The position numbers were made by a program, and so were the translations under genes. From positions 1-12,523 of the forward strand of contig DAOUEW010000253.1 in assembly GCA_034430275.1 (NCBI GenBank): 12,523 nucleotides of DNA. Reading direction: 5' to 3'. The notes below the pieces were generated by a model. The model searched no databases and was not told the origin of the DNA. It worked only from the letters and a program-made list of their open reading frames with translations. Source of the stretch: JAUVXJ01 sp034430275. Lineage in GTDB: Bacteria > Chloroflexota > Anaerolineae > UBA7937 > B3-Chlor. Shown piece after piece: positions 1-7,340 of this stretch; the first letter of the stretch is position 1; each line of letters starts with the position of its first letter.

Positions 1-156
1 CGTGCTCATTGTGCTCCCGAGGTCCAGATCAAGGCGGCGGGGGGAGTGCGCACCCTCGACGATGTGCTTCGGGTTCGGGCGCTGGGTGCGACTCGCATCG
101 GCGCGACCGCTACCGAGACAATCATGGAAGATGCGAAGACGCGAGGTTACATCTAA
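1..156 (+). CDS. deoC: Deoxyribose-phosphate aldolase (DeoC), C-terminal fragment
   Basis: Only the last 51 codons are present; the gene begins left of the window. The frame starting at base 1 reads through to a TAA at 154-156. The fragment carries IKAAGGVRT near its start, the beta-strand of DERA enzymes whose Lys is the second active-site lysine (the proton-relay Lys of E. coli DeoC), followed by the phosphate-binding Gly-Gly. GATRIGAT then matches the last phosphate-binding loop of the TIM barrel. DeoC reversibly cleaves 2-deoxyribose 5-phosphate to glyceraldehyde 3-phosphate and acetaldehyde in the cytoplasm. The Schiff-base Lys lies outside the window, so activity cannot be judged. The stop overlaps the ATG of the next gene by one base (TAATG), suggesting translational coupling with the cellobiose phosphorylase. 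Another class I aldolase of the same fold is a less likely reading. Confidence 0.85.
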   Translation, partial: RAHCAPEVQIKAAGGVRTLDDVLRVRALGATRIGATATETIMEDAKTRGYI

Positions 157-2600
157 TGCTCTACGGCTACTTCGACGACGAGCGCCGCGAGTATGTGATC
201 ACGCAGCCGGACACGCCCCTGCCGTGGATCAACTATCTGGGGTGCGAAGCGTACTTCGGCCTCATCTCCAACACGGCCGGCGGCTACTCGTTCTACCACG
301 ATGCCCGCCTGAGGCGCATCACGCGCTACCGCTACAACAACGTGCCCCTGGACTACGGCGGACGCTACATATACGTAAGGGACAATGACACAGCGGAGTT
401 CTGGTCTCCTTCCTGGCAACCCACCAGGCGTCGAGTGGAGGACTACGCCTGCCACCATGGGTTGGGTTACACCACCATTCACTCCACCTGCGAAGGGATC
501 GAAGCCCGGACTCGCTACTTCGTTCCCTTGGGAGAGAACTTGGAGATCTGGCAGCTTAGCCTGACCAATCGACGCCAGGGGAAGGCAAACCTGTCCATCT
601 TCTCCGCTATCGAGTTCTGTCTGTGGGATGCAGAGGACGACGCAGCCAACTTCCAGCGCAACCTCAACACCGGCGAGGTGGAGGTGGAAGATGGTGTGAT
701 CTACCACAAGACCGGATACCGCGAGCGCCGAGATCACTTCGCCTTCTTTGCCTGCTCGGAGGAGCTGGCTGGATTCGACACACAGCGTGACGTGTTCCTG
801 GGGCCGTACCGGGGTTGGGACTGTCCGGCTGCGGTCGAGCGCGGTTCTTCCTTCGACTCCGTGGCGGTGGGCTGGGCGCCGATGGGCTCTCATCACGTCG
901 AAATCGCGCTCCAGCCTGGGGAGACGCGCGAGATCGTCTTCGTGCTGGGCTATCACGAGAACCCTCGGGATCAGAAGTTCGATCCACCGGGCTCGCAGAG
1001 GATCAACAAGCAGACGGTCCACCCCATCATCGCCAGGTATCTGGACCTGGCCAAGGTCGAGGCAGCCTTTGACGCGCTGCACGAATTCTGGAGCGGCCTT
1101 CTGAGCAGGCTTCAGGTCGAGGTTCAGGACGTTCACACCAGTCGTATGGTGAACATCTGGAACCCGTATCAGTGCGTGGTTGCTTTCAACCTGTCCCGGT
1201 CAGCCTCCTCGTTCGAATCGGGCATCGGCAGGGGCATAGGGTTCCGTGATTCCAACCAGGACTTGCTGGGCTCCGTGCACATGCTCCCAGAACGCGGGCG
1301 CAAGCGTGTCCTCGATCTTGCGGCCACCCAGTTGTCCAACGGTGGGGCGTATCACCAGTTCCAGCCGCTCACCAAGCGCGGCAACGACAAGATAGGAACG
1401 GGCTTCAACGACGACCCGCTGTGGTTGATCCTGAGTACGGCCGCCTATCTGAAGGAGACCGGCGATTGGGGCCTTCTGGACGAGCCAGTGGTGTACGAGA
1501 ATGCCCCGGGCACAGAGAAGCCGCTGTACGACCACCTCCACCGGAGCCTTCTGTACACGCTGGATCGGCTTGGGCCGCATGGCCTGCCACTCATCGGGCG
1601 TGCAGACTGGAACGACTGTTTGAACCTCAACACCTTCTCTGAAACGCCGGACGAATCGTTCCAGAGCGCCAGCATCAAAGATGGCCAGGTGGCAGAGTCC
1701 GTGTTCATCGCTGGACTGTTCGTGTTGGCTGCGAACGAGTTGGCGGCCATTGCACGGTGGCGGGGCTTGAAGGAGGATGTGCAGGAATCCCTGGGGGCGG
1801 CGGAGAGGATGGAGGCGGCGGTGCACGAGCATGGCTGGGATGGTGAGTGGTTCCTGCGCGCCTACGACGACTCTGGTGGCAAGGTAGGCTCCCACGAGAA
1901 CACGGAGGGACGAATCTACATCGAAGCCCAGGGGGTATCTGTCCTGGCTGGCCTGGGCTTTGCCGATGGACGCGCCAAGAAGGCGTTGGCCTCGGTGGGG
2001 GAGTTGCTGGCGACCCCGCATGGTATCATGCTCCACCACCCTCCCTACACACGCTACCACCTGAACTTGGGCGAGATCTCCTCCTATCCGCCCGGCTACA
2101 AGGAGAACGCCGGCATTTTCTGCCACACCAACCCCTGGATCATGATCGCCGAGGCCATGCTGGGCCATGGCGATCGGGCGTACGACTACTACAGCCGCAT
2201 CAACCCCTCCGCGCGAGAGGTGATTAGCGACGTGCATCGTTGCGAACCGTACGTGTACGCGCAGATGATCGCAGGGATCGATGCACCCAGCCCCGGAGAG
2301 GCCAAGAACTCCTGGCTGACGGGGGCCGCTGCCTGGAACTACGTGGCCATCACGCAGTGGATTCTGGGTATCCGTCCGACCCACGCAGGCTTGCGGATCA
2401 CACCGGTCCTCCCCAGTGTCTGGTCGGGGTTCAAGGCCAGGCGCGTCTTTCGTGGCGTGACCTACCACATCTCAGTGGAGCGGACTGGCAAGGGGAATCT
2501 GGTCTCTCTGAAGGTAAATGGCCAGCCCATCGAGGGGGACGTTGTTCCGTTGCCAGACACCGGCCAGCGTGAGGTGGTGGTCGAAGTCATACTCCGGTGA
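156..2600 (+). CDS. cbp: Cellobiose phosphorylase (GH94)
   Basis: An 814-residue GH94 enzyme, full length for the family (about 810). It phosphorolyses cellobiose to alpha-glucose 1-phosphate and glucose in the cytoplasm, saving one ATP compared with hydrolysis. The N-terminus (LYGYFDDERREYVIT) and the following WINYLG, ISNTAGGYSFY and RITRYRYNN match clostridial cellobiose phosphorylases very closely. The catalytic general acid is Asp487 in ADWNDCLNL. R359 and D365 (in RGIGFRD), Y644, K649 and E650 (in YPPGYKEN) correspond by pattern to the sugar-binding residues R362, D368, Y653, K658 and E659 reported for Cellulomonas gilvus CBP. H657 and T722 (in WLTG) correspond to phosphate-binding residues. 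The start at ATG 156 overlaps the upstream aldolase stop. An in-frame extension back to base 9 is open but runs through the aldolase gene and looks unlike protein, so I rejected it. It leads the sugar operon, with a GH1 enzyme 166 bases downstream. Confidence 0.96.
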   Translation: MLYGYFDDERREYVITQPDTPLPWINYLGCEAYFGLISNTAGGYSFYHDARLRRITRYRYNNVPLDYGGRYIYVRDNDTAEFWSPSWQPTRRRVEDYACHHGLGYTTIHSTCEGIEARTRYFVPLGENLEIWQLSLTNRRQGKANLSIFSAIEFCLWDAEDDAANFQRNLNTGEVEVEDGVIYHKTGYRERRDHFAFFACSEELAGFDTQRDVFLGPYRGWDCPAAVERGSSFDSVAVGWAPMGSHHVEIALQPGETREIVFVLGYHENPRDQKFDPPGSQRINKQTVHPIIARYLDLAKVEAAFDALHEFWSGLLSRLQVEVQDVHTSRMVNIWNPYQCVVAFNLSRSASSFESGIGRGIGFRDSNQDLLGSVHMLPERGRKRVLDLAATQLSNGGAYHQFQPLTKRGNDKIGTGFNDDPLWLILSTAAYLKETGDWGLLDEPVVYENAPGTEKPLYDHLHRSLLYTLDRLGPHGLPLIGRADWNDCLNLNTFSETPDESFQSASIKDGQVAESVFIAGLFVLAANELAAIARWRGLKEDVQESLGAAERMEAAVHEHGWDGEWFLRAYDDSGGKVGSHENTEGRIYIEAQGVSVLAGLGFADGRAKKALASVGELLATPHGIMLHHPPYTRYHLNLGEISSYPPGYKENAGIFCHTNPWIMIAEAMLGHGDRAYDYYSRINPSAREVISDVHRCEPYVYAQMIAGIDAPSPGEAKNSWLTGAAAWNYVAITQWILGIRPTHAGLRITPVLPSVWSGFKARRVFRGVTYHISVERTGKGNLVSLKVNGQPIEGDVVPLPDTGQREVVVEVILR

Positions 2601-2622
2601 TGCCCGGCGGGACAGTCGTTGA

Positions 2623-2645
2623 GTGGTCGCACAAAGCGCGACCGC
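2623..2645 (+). other. Intergenic hairpin after cellobiose phosphorylase gene
   Basis: The gap between the phosphorylase and the glucosidase contains GTGGTCGC, a seven-base loop ACAAAGC, and GCGACCGC. This gives an eight-pair stem including one G-U. No run of T follows, so it is a poor intrinsic terminator; a transcript-stability or processing hairpin is equally possible. I saw no convincing promoter in the rest of this gap. A TATAGT at 2662-2667 has no matching -35 box. Confidence 0.35.
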
Positions 2646-2754
2646 CAACTGGTTTGCGCCGTATAGTGACCTGACGTGTGCGCGTCCCGCTCGTGTTGTC
2701 CCGTAGGCCTCGCTGCTGCCGGAAACGGGTGTGCATGACAACAATGTAGCACGT

Positions 2755-2763
2755 GGTGAGAGG
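2755..2763 (+). promoter_or_regulatory. Ribosome binding site of the GH1 gene
   Basis: GGTGAGAGG ends three bases before ATG 2767; the GGTGAG core is six bases upstream. It decides the start. The earlier in-frame ATG at 2731 lacks such a site and would add 12 residues not found in GH1 enzymes. Confidence 0.7.
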
Positions 2764-2766
2764 TTC

Positions 2767-4113
2767 ATGTTCAGTACTGCTTCGTTTCCATCTGACTTCG
2801 TGTGGGGCGCCGCCACTGCCGCGTATCAGATCGAGGGCGCGTGGAACGAGGACGGCAAGGGCGAGAGCATCTGGGATCGTTTCTCCCATACGCCTGGGAG
2901 GATAGCCAACGACGACACCGGCGATGTGGCCTGCGATCACTACCACCGGTGGCGGGAGGACGTTGGCTTGATGGTTGAACTCGGCCTGAAGGCCTACCGC
3001 TTCTCGGTCTCCTGGCCGCGCGTGCTGCCCGAGGGTCGAGGCCGGGCCAGCCCGGCAGGGCTCGACTTCTACAGCCGGCTGGTGGACGCACTGCTCGAGG
3101 CTTCCATCGAGCCCTTTGCCACGCTTTACCACTGGGACCTGCCCCAGGCCCTTCAGGATGAAGGTGGCTGGCCTGCTCGCGCCACCGCCGAGGCGTTTGT
3201 GGAGTATGCAGACCTAGTCACTCGGCGGCTGGGGGACCGGGTCAGATACTGGATCACCCTCAACGAGCCTTTCGTCAGCGCTTTCGAAGGGTATCTCGAG
3301 GGACGCCATGCGCCGGGCATCACCGACTTCGGGGAGGCGCTAGCCTCTGCACACCACTTGCTGCTGGGCCATGGCTGGTCCGCACCTGTTGTGCATTCCA
3401 ATGTGCCGGGGGCGCAGGTGGGCATCGCGCTCAACCTGAGTGGCCAGATCCCTGCATCGACCAGTGTCACTGATCGAGCCGCAGCCTGGCAGCGGGATGG
3501 AGTTGTCAACCGGTGGTTTCTCGATCCCATCTCGGCAAGGGGGTATCCGGCGGACATCGTGAACCACTACGGCCACCCCATGGGTTTCATGCAACCGGGT
3601 GACATGGAGGCCATAGCCGCTGCTCTCGACTTTCTGGGGGTGAACTACTACTCCCGCACCATCGTGCGCAGCACCGAGACCGCCGAGGTTGGCAATGCCC
3701 GTCAAACAGCTCTGGCCAACCCTGAACGTACCGACATGGGGTGGGAGGTCTATCCGGAAGGGTTGTACGAAATACTGGGCCGGCTGCACTTCGACTACCG
3801 CTTCCCGGCGCTCTACGTCACGGAGAACGGCGCTGCCTACTCTGATGGGATCAGTCCCGATGGCTCGGTCCAAGACCCACGACGGGTGGCGTATCTCAAG
3901 GGGCACTTTGGCGCCGCAGCGAGAGCCATTGCTGCTGGGGTGCCGCTGAGGGGCTACTTCGTGTGGTCGTTGTTGGACAACTTCGAGTGGGGGCATGGGT
4001 ACTCGAAGCGCTTCGGCCTTGTCTACGTGGACTATCCGACACAGAGACGAGTATTGAAGAGCAGCGGGCACTGGTACGGGCGAGTGATAGCGGCCAATGC
4101 TGTGGTGGATTGA
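2767..4113 (+). CDS. bglA: GH1 beta-glucosidase
   Basis: A 448-residue single-domain GH1 (beta/alpha)8-barrel, the normal length for bacterial family members. It hydrolyses terminal beta-glucosidic (often also galactosidic or fucosidic) bonds with retention, releasing glucose from cellobiose and short cellodextrins. Visible signatures in order: FPSDFVWGAATAAYQIEG with the sugar-binding Q21; H122 in YHWDLP; N166 and the acid/base E167 in TLNEP; the nucleophile E353 in YVTENGAAY; and W400, E407 and W408 in WSLLDNFEW, which hold the glycone. No signal peptide is seen, so it acts on imported sugars. It sits between two GH94 phosphorylases, so hydrolytic and phosphorolytic routes are side by side. 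Specificity within GH1 (glucosidase versus broad glycosidase) cannot be fixed; no 6-phospho-glycosidase annotation is supported by what I can see. Confidence 0.95.
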   Translation: MFSTASFPSDFVWGAATAAYQIEGAWNEDGKGESIWDRFSHTPGRIANDDTGDVACDHYHRWREDVGLMVELGLKAYRFSVSWPRVLPEGRGRASPAGLDFYSRLVDALLEASIEPFATLYHWDLPQALQDEGGWPARATAEAFVEYADLVTRRLGDRVRYWITLNEPFVSAFEGYLEGRHAPGITDFGEALASAHHLLLGHGWSAPVVHSNVPGAQVGIALNLSGQIPASTSVTDRAAAWQRDGVVNRWFLDPISARGYPADIVNHYGHPMGFMQPGDMEAIAAALDFLGVNYYSRTIVRSTETAEVGNARQTALANPERTDMGWEVYPEGLYEILGRLHFDYRFPALYVTENGAAYSDGISPDGSVQDPRRVAYLKGHFGAAARAIAAGVPLRGYFVWSLLDNFEWGHGYSKRFGLVYVDYPTQRRVLKSSGHWYGRVIAANAVVD

Positions 4114-4145
4114 AACGCGCTCGGGATGCTTCAGAGATCTCGAAC

Positions 4146-4151
4146 AGGGGG
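4146..4151 (+). promoter_or_regulatory. Ribosome binding site selecting a TTG start
   Basis: AGGGGG lies six bases upstream of TTG 4158. With this start the protein begins RYGYFDD after the initiator Met, aligned with the N-termini of other GH94 enzymes. No ATG or GTG in the same frame fits. Confidence 0.6.
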
Positions 4152-4157
4152 CGGCCC

Positions 4158-6566
4158 TTGCGATACGGGTACTTTGACGACCAGAGCCGAGAATACGTGA
4201 TCACCAACCCCCAGACGCCGGTCAAGTGGATCAACTACGTCGGCTCTTTGCAGTTCGGAGGCATCGTGGACCACACGGGAGGATCCCTGATCTGCAAGGG
4301 CGATCCGGCTCTCGATCGGATCACCAAGTACATACCTCAGCTACCAGATGGGGATTTCAAGGGCGAGACGCTCTACCTGCGCCTCAAAGAGAACGGAGAC
4401 TACAGGGTCTTCTCACCCTACTATGTGCCCACGCTGGACCCCTACGATCTGTACGAGTGTCACATCGGGCTGGGGTATACCCGCATTGTCTCCCAGTTCT
4501 ACGGTGTGAGAACCGAGGCCACGATCTTCGTGCCCTCGGGCGAGCATCGGCTGATCAGGGATCTGCGGATCACCAACGCCTCCGCGCAGCCCCTGGAGAT
4601 CGACGCCATCCCTGTGGTCGAGTACACCCACCCTGATGCCCTCAGTCAGTTCAACAATGCGGACTGGGTGCCCCAGACCATGCAGAGCAGGGCCTATCGT
4701 GATCAGAGCGGCCTGGTCATCCTGGCGCAGTATCCGTTCATGCGTAGGGAAACCCAGGTCAATCTCTTCACCTCCAACCTGCCGGCGTCCTCCTTCGAGA
4801 CGGATCGCCGGCGATTCCTGGGGCTGAGCGCGTGTGGGACCTGGGCCAACCCGCTCAGCTTACACGACGAGGAACTGAGCGACTACGAGGCCCAACGGGG
4901 GGACAACATCGCTGCTTTGCTTCACCACCTGGGGGTTGTCGAACCGGGCGGGAGCGCCAGACTGATCACGCAACTGGGCCAAAGCGAGAGTGTCGAGGCC
5001 TCTCTGCCTTCCGTCAGGCGCTTCAGGGACCCAAATGAGGTGGAGAGGTCGTTTAGGGAGTTGGCCGTCTTCTGGGATGCTTATCTGGCTCGGCTTCAGG
5101 TGGAGACCCCCGATGCCCCTACGAACTGCCTGCTCAATGTGCACAACCCTCGACAGTGCCACACGACTTTCAACTGGTCCAGGTATCTCTCGCTGTACCA
5201 AGTTGGCTTGGGCGCGAGGGGCATCGGCTTCAGAGACAGCTCCCAGGACGTGATGGGCGTCCTGCCCGCTATGCCGGAAGAGGGCAGACAGTTGATCGAG
5301 AAGCTGCTCCAGGTACAGACGCGAGATGGCTCCGCCAAGCATCAGTTCAACCCCCTGACCATGGTCGCCAACGAGGGTGACTCCAGAGAGGTAGTGGATG
5401 CCCCGACGTACTACAGCGACGACCATCTGTGGATCGTGCTGGCCGTCACCGCCTATCTCAAGGAGACCGGTGACCTGGCTTTCCTGGACCAGGTAGTCGC
5501 TTTCTACGAAAAGGACGGTGATGAGCATCCCCTCGAATCAGGCACGGTCCACGAGCATCTACGGCGAGCGATCAAGTCTACGCAGCACGACGTGGGTGCA
5601 CATGGGCTCCCGTTGCTGGGATTCGCCGACTGGAACGATACCGTCAATCTCCGAGAGGGGGCAGAATCGTTGTTCACGGCGAACCTGTACGGCAAAGCCT
5701 TGCTGGAGATGATCGAACTCGCCCGCTTCCTCGGCGACGGGGAGGCGGTAGCCCAATACGTCGCCCAGTGCGAGGAGACGAAGCGTAGGGTGAATGCGAA
5801 CGCCTGGGACGGTGAGTGGTACGTACGATACTTGGACGCGGACGGCAGCCCCATCGGCTCTCACTCGAACGCTCAGGGCCAGATCTACGCCAACGGTCAA
5901 TCGTGGCCAGTGATCTCCGGCTTTGCTTCCCCCGAGAGGGCACAGCGTGCTCTGGATGCTGTATACCGGCGTCTCAACACGTGGAGCGGCATCAAGCTCA
6001 GTACTCCAGGGTATGATGGCTACGACCCGGCGAAAGGAGGGATCACCACCTACCCGCCGGGGGCGAAGGAGAATAGTGGCATCTTCCTGCACGCCAACGC
6101 GTGGGCGATCATCGCGGAGACGATGGTCGGGAATGGCGACCGCGCCTTCGAGTACTACCGTCAGATCAACCCGGTAACCAAAAACGAGATCATTGAGCAG
6201 TTTGAATGTGAGCCCTACGTCTATCCCGGGAACATCCTGGGCGACGAACACCCTCAGTTCGGATTGGCGCGCAATAGCTGGCTCACGGGCACGGCTTCCT
6301 GGGCCTATCAGGCGGCCACGCAGTACATCCTGGGCGTGAGGCCCACCTATGAGGGACTGCTGGTAGATCCTTGTATCCCCAGGGAATGGGATGGGTTCAA
6401 GGTGACGAGGGAGTTCAGGAAGACGGTCTACCAGATCGAGGTCAAGAACCCCGATCACGTCTGCAAGGGCGTGAGATCAGTCGTGGTGGATGGCACGGAG
6501 ATCGAGGGCACCATCGTGCCCATTCTTGGAGACGGCAAACCCCACGAGGTTCAGGTCCTCCTGTAG
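4158..6566 (+). CDS. GH94 disaccharide phosphorylase, substrate unresolved
   Basis: An 802-residue GH94 protein starting at TTG 4158, 44 bases after the glucosidase stop. The fold and machinery are complete. The general acid is Asp494 in ADWNDTVNL. R354 and D360 lie in RGIGFRD; Y632, K637 and E638 in YPPGAKEN; and the phosphate-binding candidates are H645 and T710 in WLTG. It should phosphorolyse a beta-glucoside with inversion, releasing alpha-glucose 1-phosphate. It differs from the upstream cellobiose phosphorylase in the N-terminal domain: GGIVDHTGGSL replaces ISNTAGGYSFY, and ITKYIPQLPDGDF replaces ITRYRYNN. The loop after the catalytic Asp also differs, with LREGAESLFTANLYG in place of the cellobiose-phosphorylase version. 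These changes argue for a different acceptor or linkage. Candidates from known GH94 activities are cellobionic acid, laminaribiose, chitobiose or another beta-disaccharide; cellobiose itself is not excluded. The open frame continues upstream to 3963 inside the glucosidase gene, but that extension is not protein-like. Confidence 0.88.
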   Translation: MRYGYFDDQSREYVITNPQTPVKWINYVGSLQFGGIVDHTGGSLICKGDPALDRITKYIPQLPDGDFKGETLYLRLKENGDYRVFSPYYVPTLDPYDLYECHIGLGYTRIVSQFYGVRTEATIFVPSGEHRLIRDLRITNASAQPLEIDAIPVVEYTHPDALSQFNNADWVPQTMQSRAYRDQSGLVILAQYPFMRRETQVNLFTSNLPASSFETDRRRFLGLSACGTWANPLSLHDEELSDYEAQRGDNIAALLHHLGVVEPGGSARLITQLGQSESVEASLPSVRRFRDPNEVERSFRELAVFWDAYLARLQVETPDAPTNCLLNVHNPRQCHTTFNWSRYLSLYQVGLGARGIGFRDSSQDVMGVLPAMPEEGRQLIEKLLQVQTRDGSAKHQFNPLTMVANEGDSREVVDAPTYYSDDHLWIVLAVTAYLKETGDLAFLDQVVAFYEKDGDEHPLESGTVHEHLRRAIKSTQHDVGAHGLPLLGFADWNDTVNLREGAESLFTANLYGKALLEMIELARFLGDGEAVAQYVAQCEETKRRVNANAWDGEWYVRYLDADGSPIGSHSNAQGQIYANGQSWPVISGFASPERAQRALDAVYRRLNTWSGIKLSTPGYDGYDPAKGGITTYPPGAKENSGIFLHANAWAIIAETMVGNGDRAFEYYRQINPVTKNEIIEQFECEPYVYPGNILGDEHPQFGLARNSWLTGTASWAYQAATQYILGVRPTYEGLLVDPCIPREWDGFKVTREFRKTVYQIEVKNPDHVCKGVRSVVVDGTEIEGTIVPILGDGKPHEVQVLL

Positions 6567-6911
6567 CGACGCCGACTGTACATCGGTCGGTCAACCCCTT
6601 TCTCAGCACAACATCGTCGGGCACTTGTTCGCTGGGGGCTCTGCCACCACGGGAGAGACCTTCAGGTGTACGCGAGGAACTGGTGCAGCCGTCTCGAGAT
6701 GAGTGCACTGTCCAAGGGACTGTCTCTCCGGCTAAGTTCCGTGCTCGCGCCCTGAGACAGACCGACACCTCGCGTTGGGCATCGTGGCGCAAGCCCGGGC
6801 GGCCAGTTTCGCGAGATCGACACAAGCCCTTAACCGCTTCTTCACAGTGTCACTCCACAGTGTGTCCGGCAAGAGCGGTGTGGCCTACGAGCAGTAGACC
6901 GGTGTCAAGGG

Positions 6912-6940
6912 GTGAGCAACCTGGCAAGTAGAGTGAGCAA
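6912..6940. repeat. Spaced direct repeat GTGAGCAA, possible insertion-sequence end
   Basis: GTGAGCAA occurs at 6912-6919 and again at 6933-6940, a 21-base period. Each copy is preceded by a related G(T/G)CAAG element (6904-6909 and 6923-6928). Repeated terminal binding sites of this style occur at the ends of IS21-like elements, read here on the minus strand as TTGCTCAC repeats. No transposase and no second end are visible, so this would be a solo scar. The repeat is observed; its origin is inference. Confidence 0.35.
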
Positions 6941-7047
6941 GGGTGGTGTCGTCATAGGGAGGATGGTGGAAGGTCTTGGAGGAGCAATCGAGGGCGGCGA
7001 GACCCCGCCGCAAGCCGACTGAAACTCGCGCAGACACAGTCACATAT

Positions 7048-7088
7048 TGGGCGCCAATCCTCTGCGCACGGAACACACGAGGCGCCCA
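7048..7088. repeat. Inverted repeat with long loop
   Basis: TGGGCGCC at 7048-7055 is complementary to GGCGCCCA at 7081-7088, separated by 25 bases. Each arm also contains the palindrome GGCGCC. It lies about 85 bases upstream of the promoter-like sequence, so an operator with two half-sites is possible; chance is not excluded in GC-rich DNA. Confidence 0.35.
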
Positions 7089-7170
7089 CATTGTCTCCGT
7101 GGGCAAAGGCGGGCGAGGGGTGTTCCTGGCGTGAGGGCTGGTCCTCTGGGCCGCGTGCTCGGGTGCAGAC

Positions 7171-7200
7171 TTGAAAGCAAGGGACGATTCGTGGTATATT
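7171..7200 (+). promoter_or_regulatory. Putative sigma70-type promoter
   Basis: TTGAAA at 7171-7176 and TATATT at 7195-7200 are separated by 18 bases; each hexamer matches the consensus at five of six positions. It is the best promoter-like pair I found in the window and sits in an AT-richer patch of GC-rich DNA. It points towards the DUF917 remnant and then the M29-like gene, about 675 bases away. The palindromes GGTATACC at 7216-7223 and TGGTACCA at 7263-7270 follow it and could be operators. It may drive the whole downstream module through a long leader, or be a leftover of the dead gene's promoter. Confidence 0.45.
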
Positions 7201-7315
7201 CTTGCTGCGAGTCCTGGTATACCGCATTATAGCAGAGCTGCCACTGCGGCTGCAACGCTGCGTGGTACCAAGGGCAGCAAGTGTCACGCAGGCTCGAGTG
7301 GCTGATGCTCCTCGA

Positions 7316-7340
7316 CCCTTCCCAGGGGTGCCAGGGAGGG
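7316..7340 (+). other. GC-rich hairpin in the leader region
   Basis: CCCTTCCC (7316-7323) can pair with GGGAGGG (7334-7340) with one bulged T and a ten-base loop. No T-run follows. It might slow transcription or protect a transcript started at the 7171-7200 promoter. Function is unknown. Confidence 0.25.

Noticed and set aside
9..155. A 49-codon N-terminal extension of the cellobiose phosphorylase frame.
   Set aside because: It overlaps the aldolase end in another frame, is rich in Gly, Arg and Ser, and the family begins at the ATG at 156.
1200..2468. A 422-codon open frame on the minus strand.
   Set aside because: It lies wholly inside the cellobiose phosphorylase gene and is antisense to conserved catalytic motifs. 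The lack of stops follows from G/C-ending codons in the sense gene, and its product resembles no family.
2653..2681. Possible promoter upstream of the glucosidase (TATAGT at 2662-2667).
   Set aside because: No acceptable -35 hexamer is found at 16 to 18 bases; more likely the gene is read from an upstream promoter.
3963..4157. An upstream extension of the second GH94 frame into the glucosidase gene.
   Set aside because: Not protein-like, overlaps conserved GH1 sequence, and a TTG with a good ribosome site matches the family N-terminus.
6850..7021. A stop-free plus-strand stretch ending in TGA at 7019-7021 that reads GVSNLASRVSKGG near its end.
   Set aside because: It has no start codon with a ribosome site and overlaps the repeat at 6912-6940. 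A fragment of a mobile element is possible, but I cannot support a gene.
7257..7278. GTGGTACC within a GCTGC/GCAGC stem, reminiscent of a T-box antiterminator.
   Set aside because: The full T-box consensus (AGGGTGGNACCGCG) is absent, no terminator follows, and the downstream genes are not amino-acid or aminoacylation genes.
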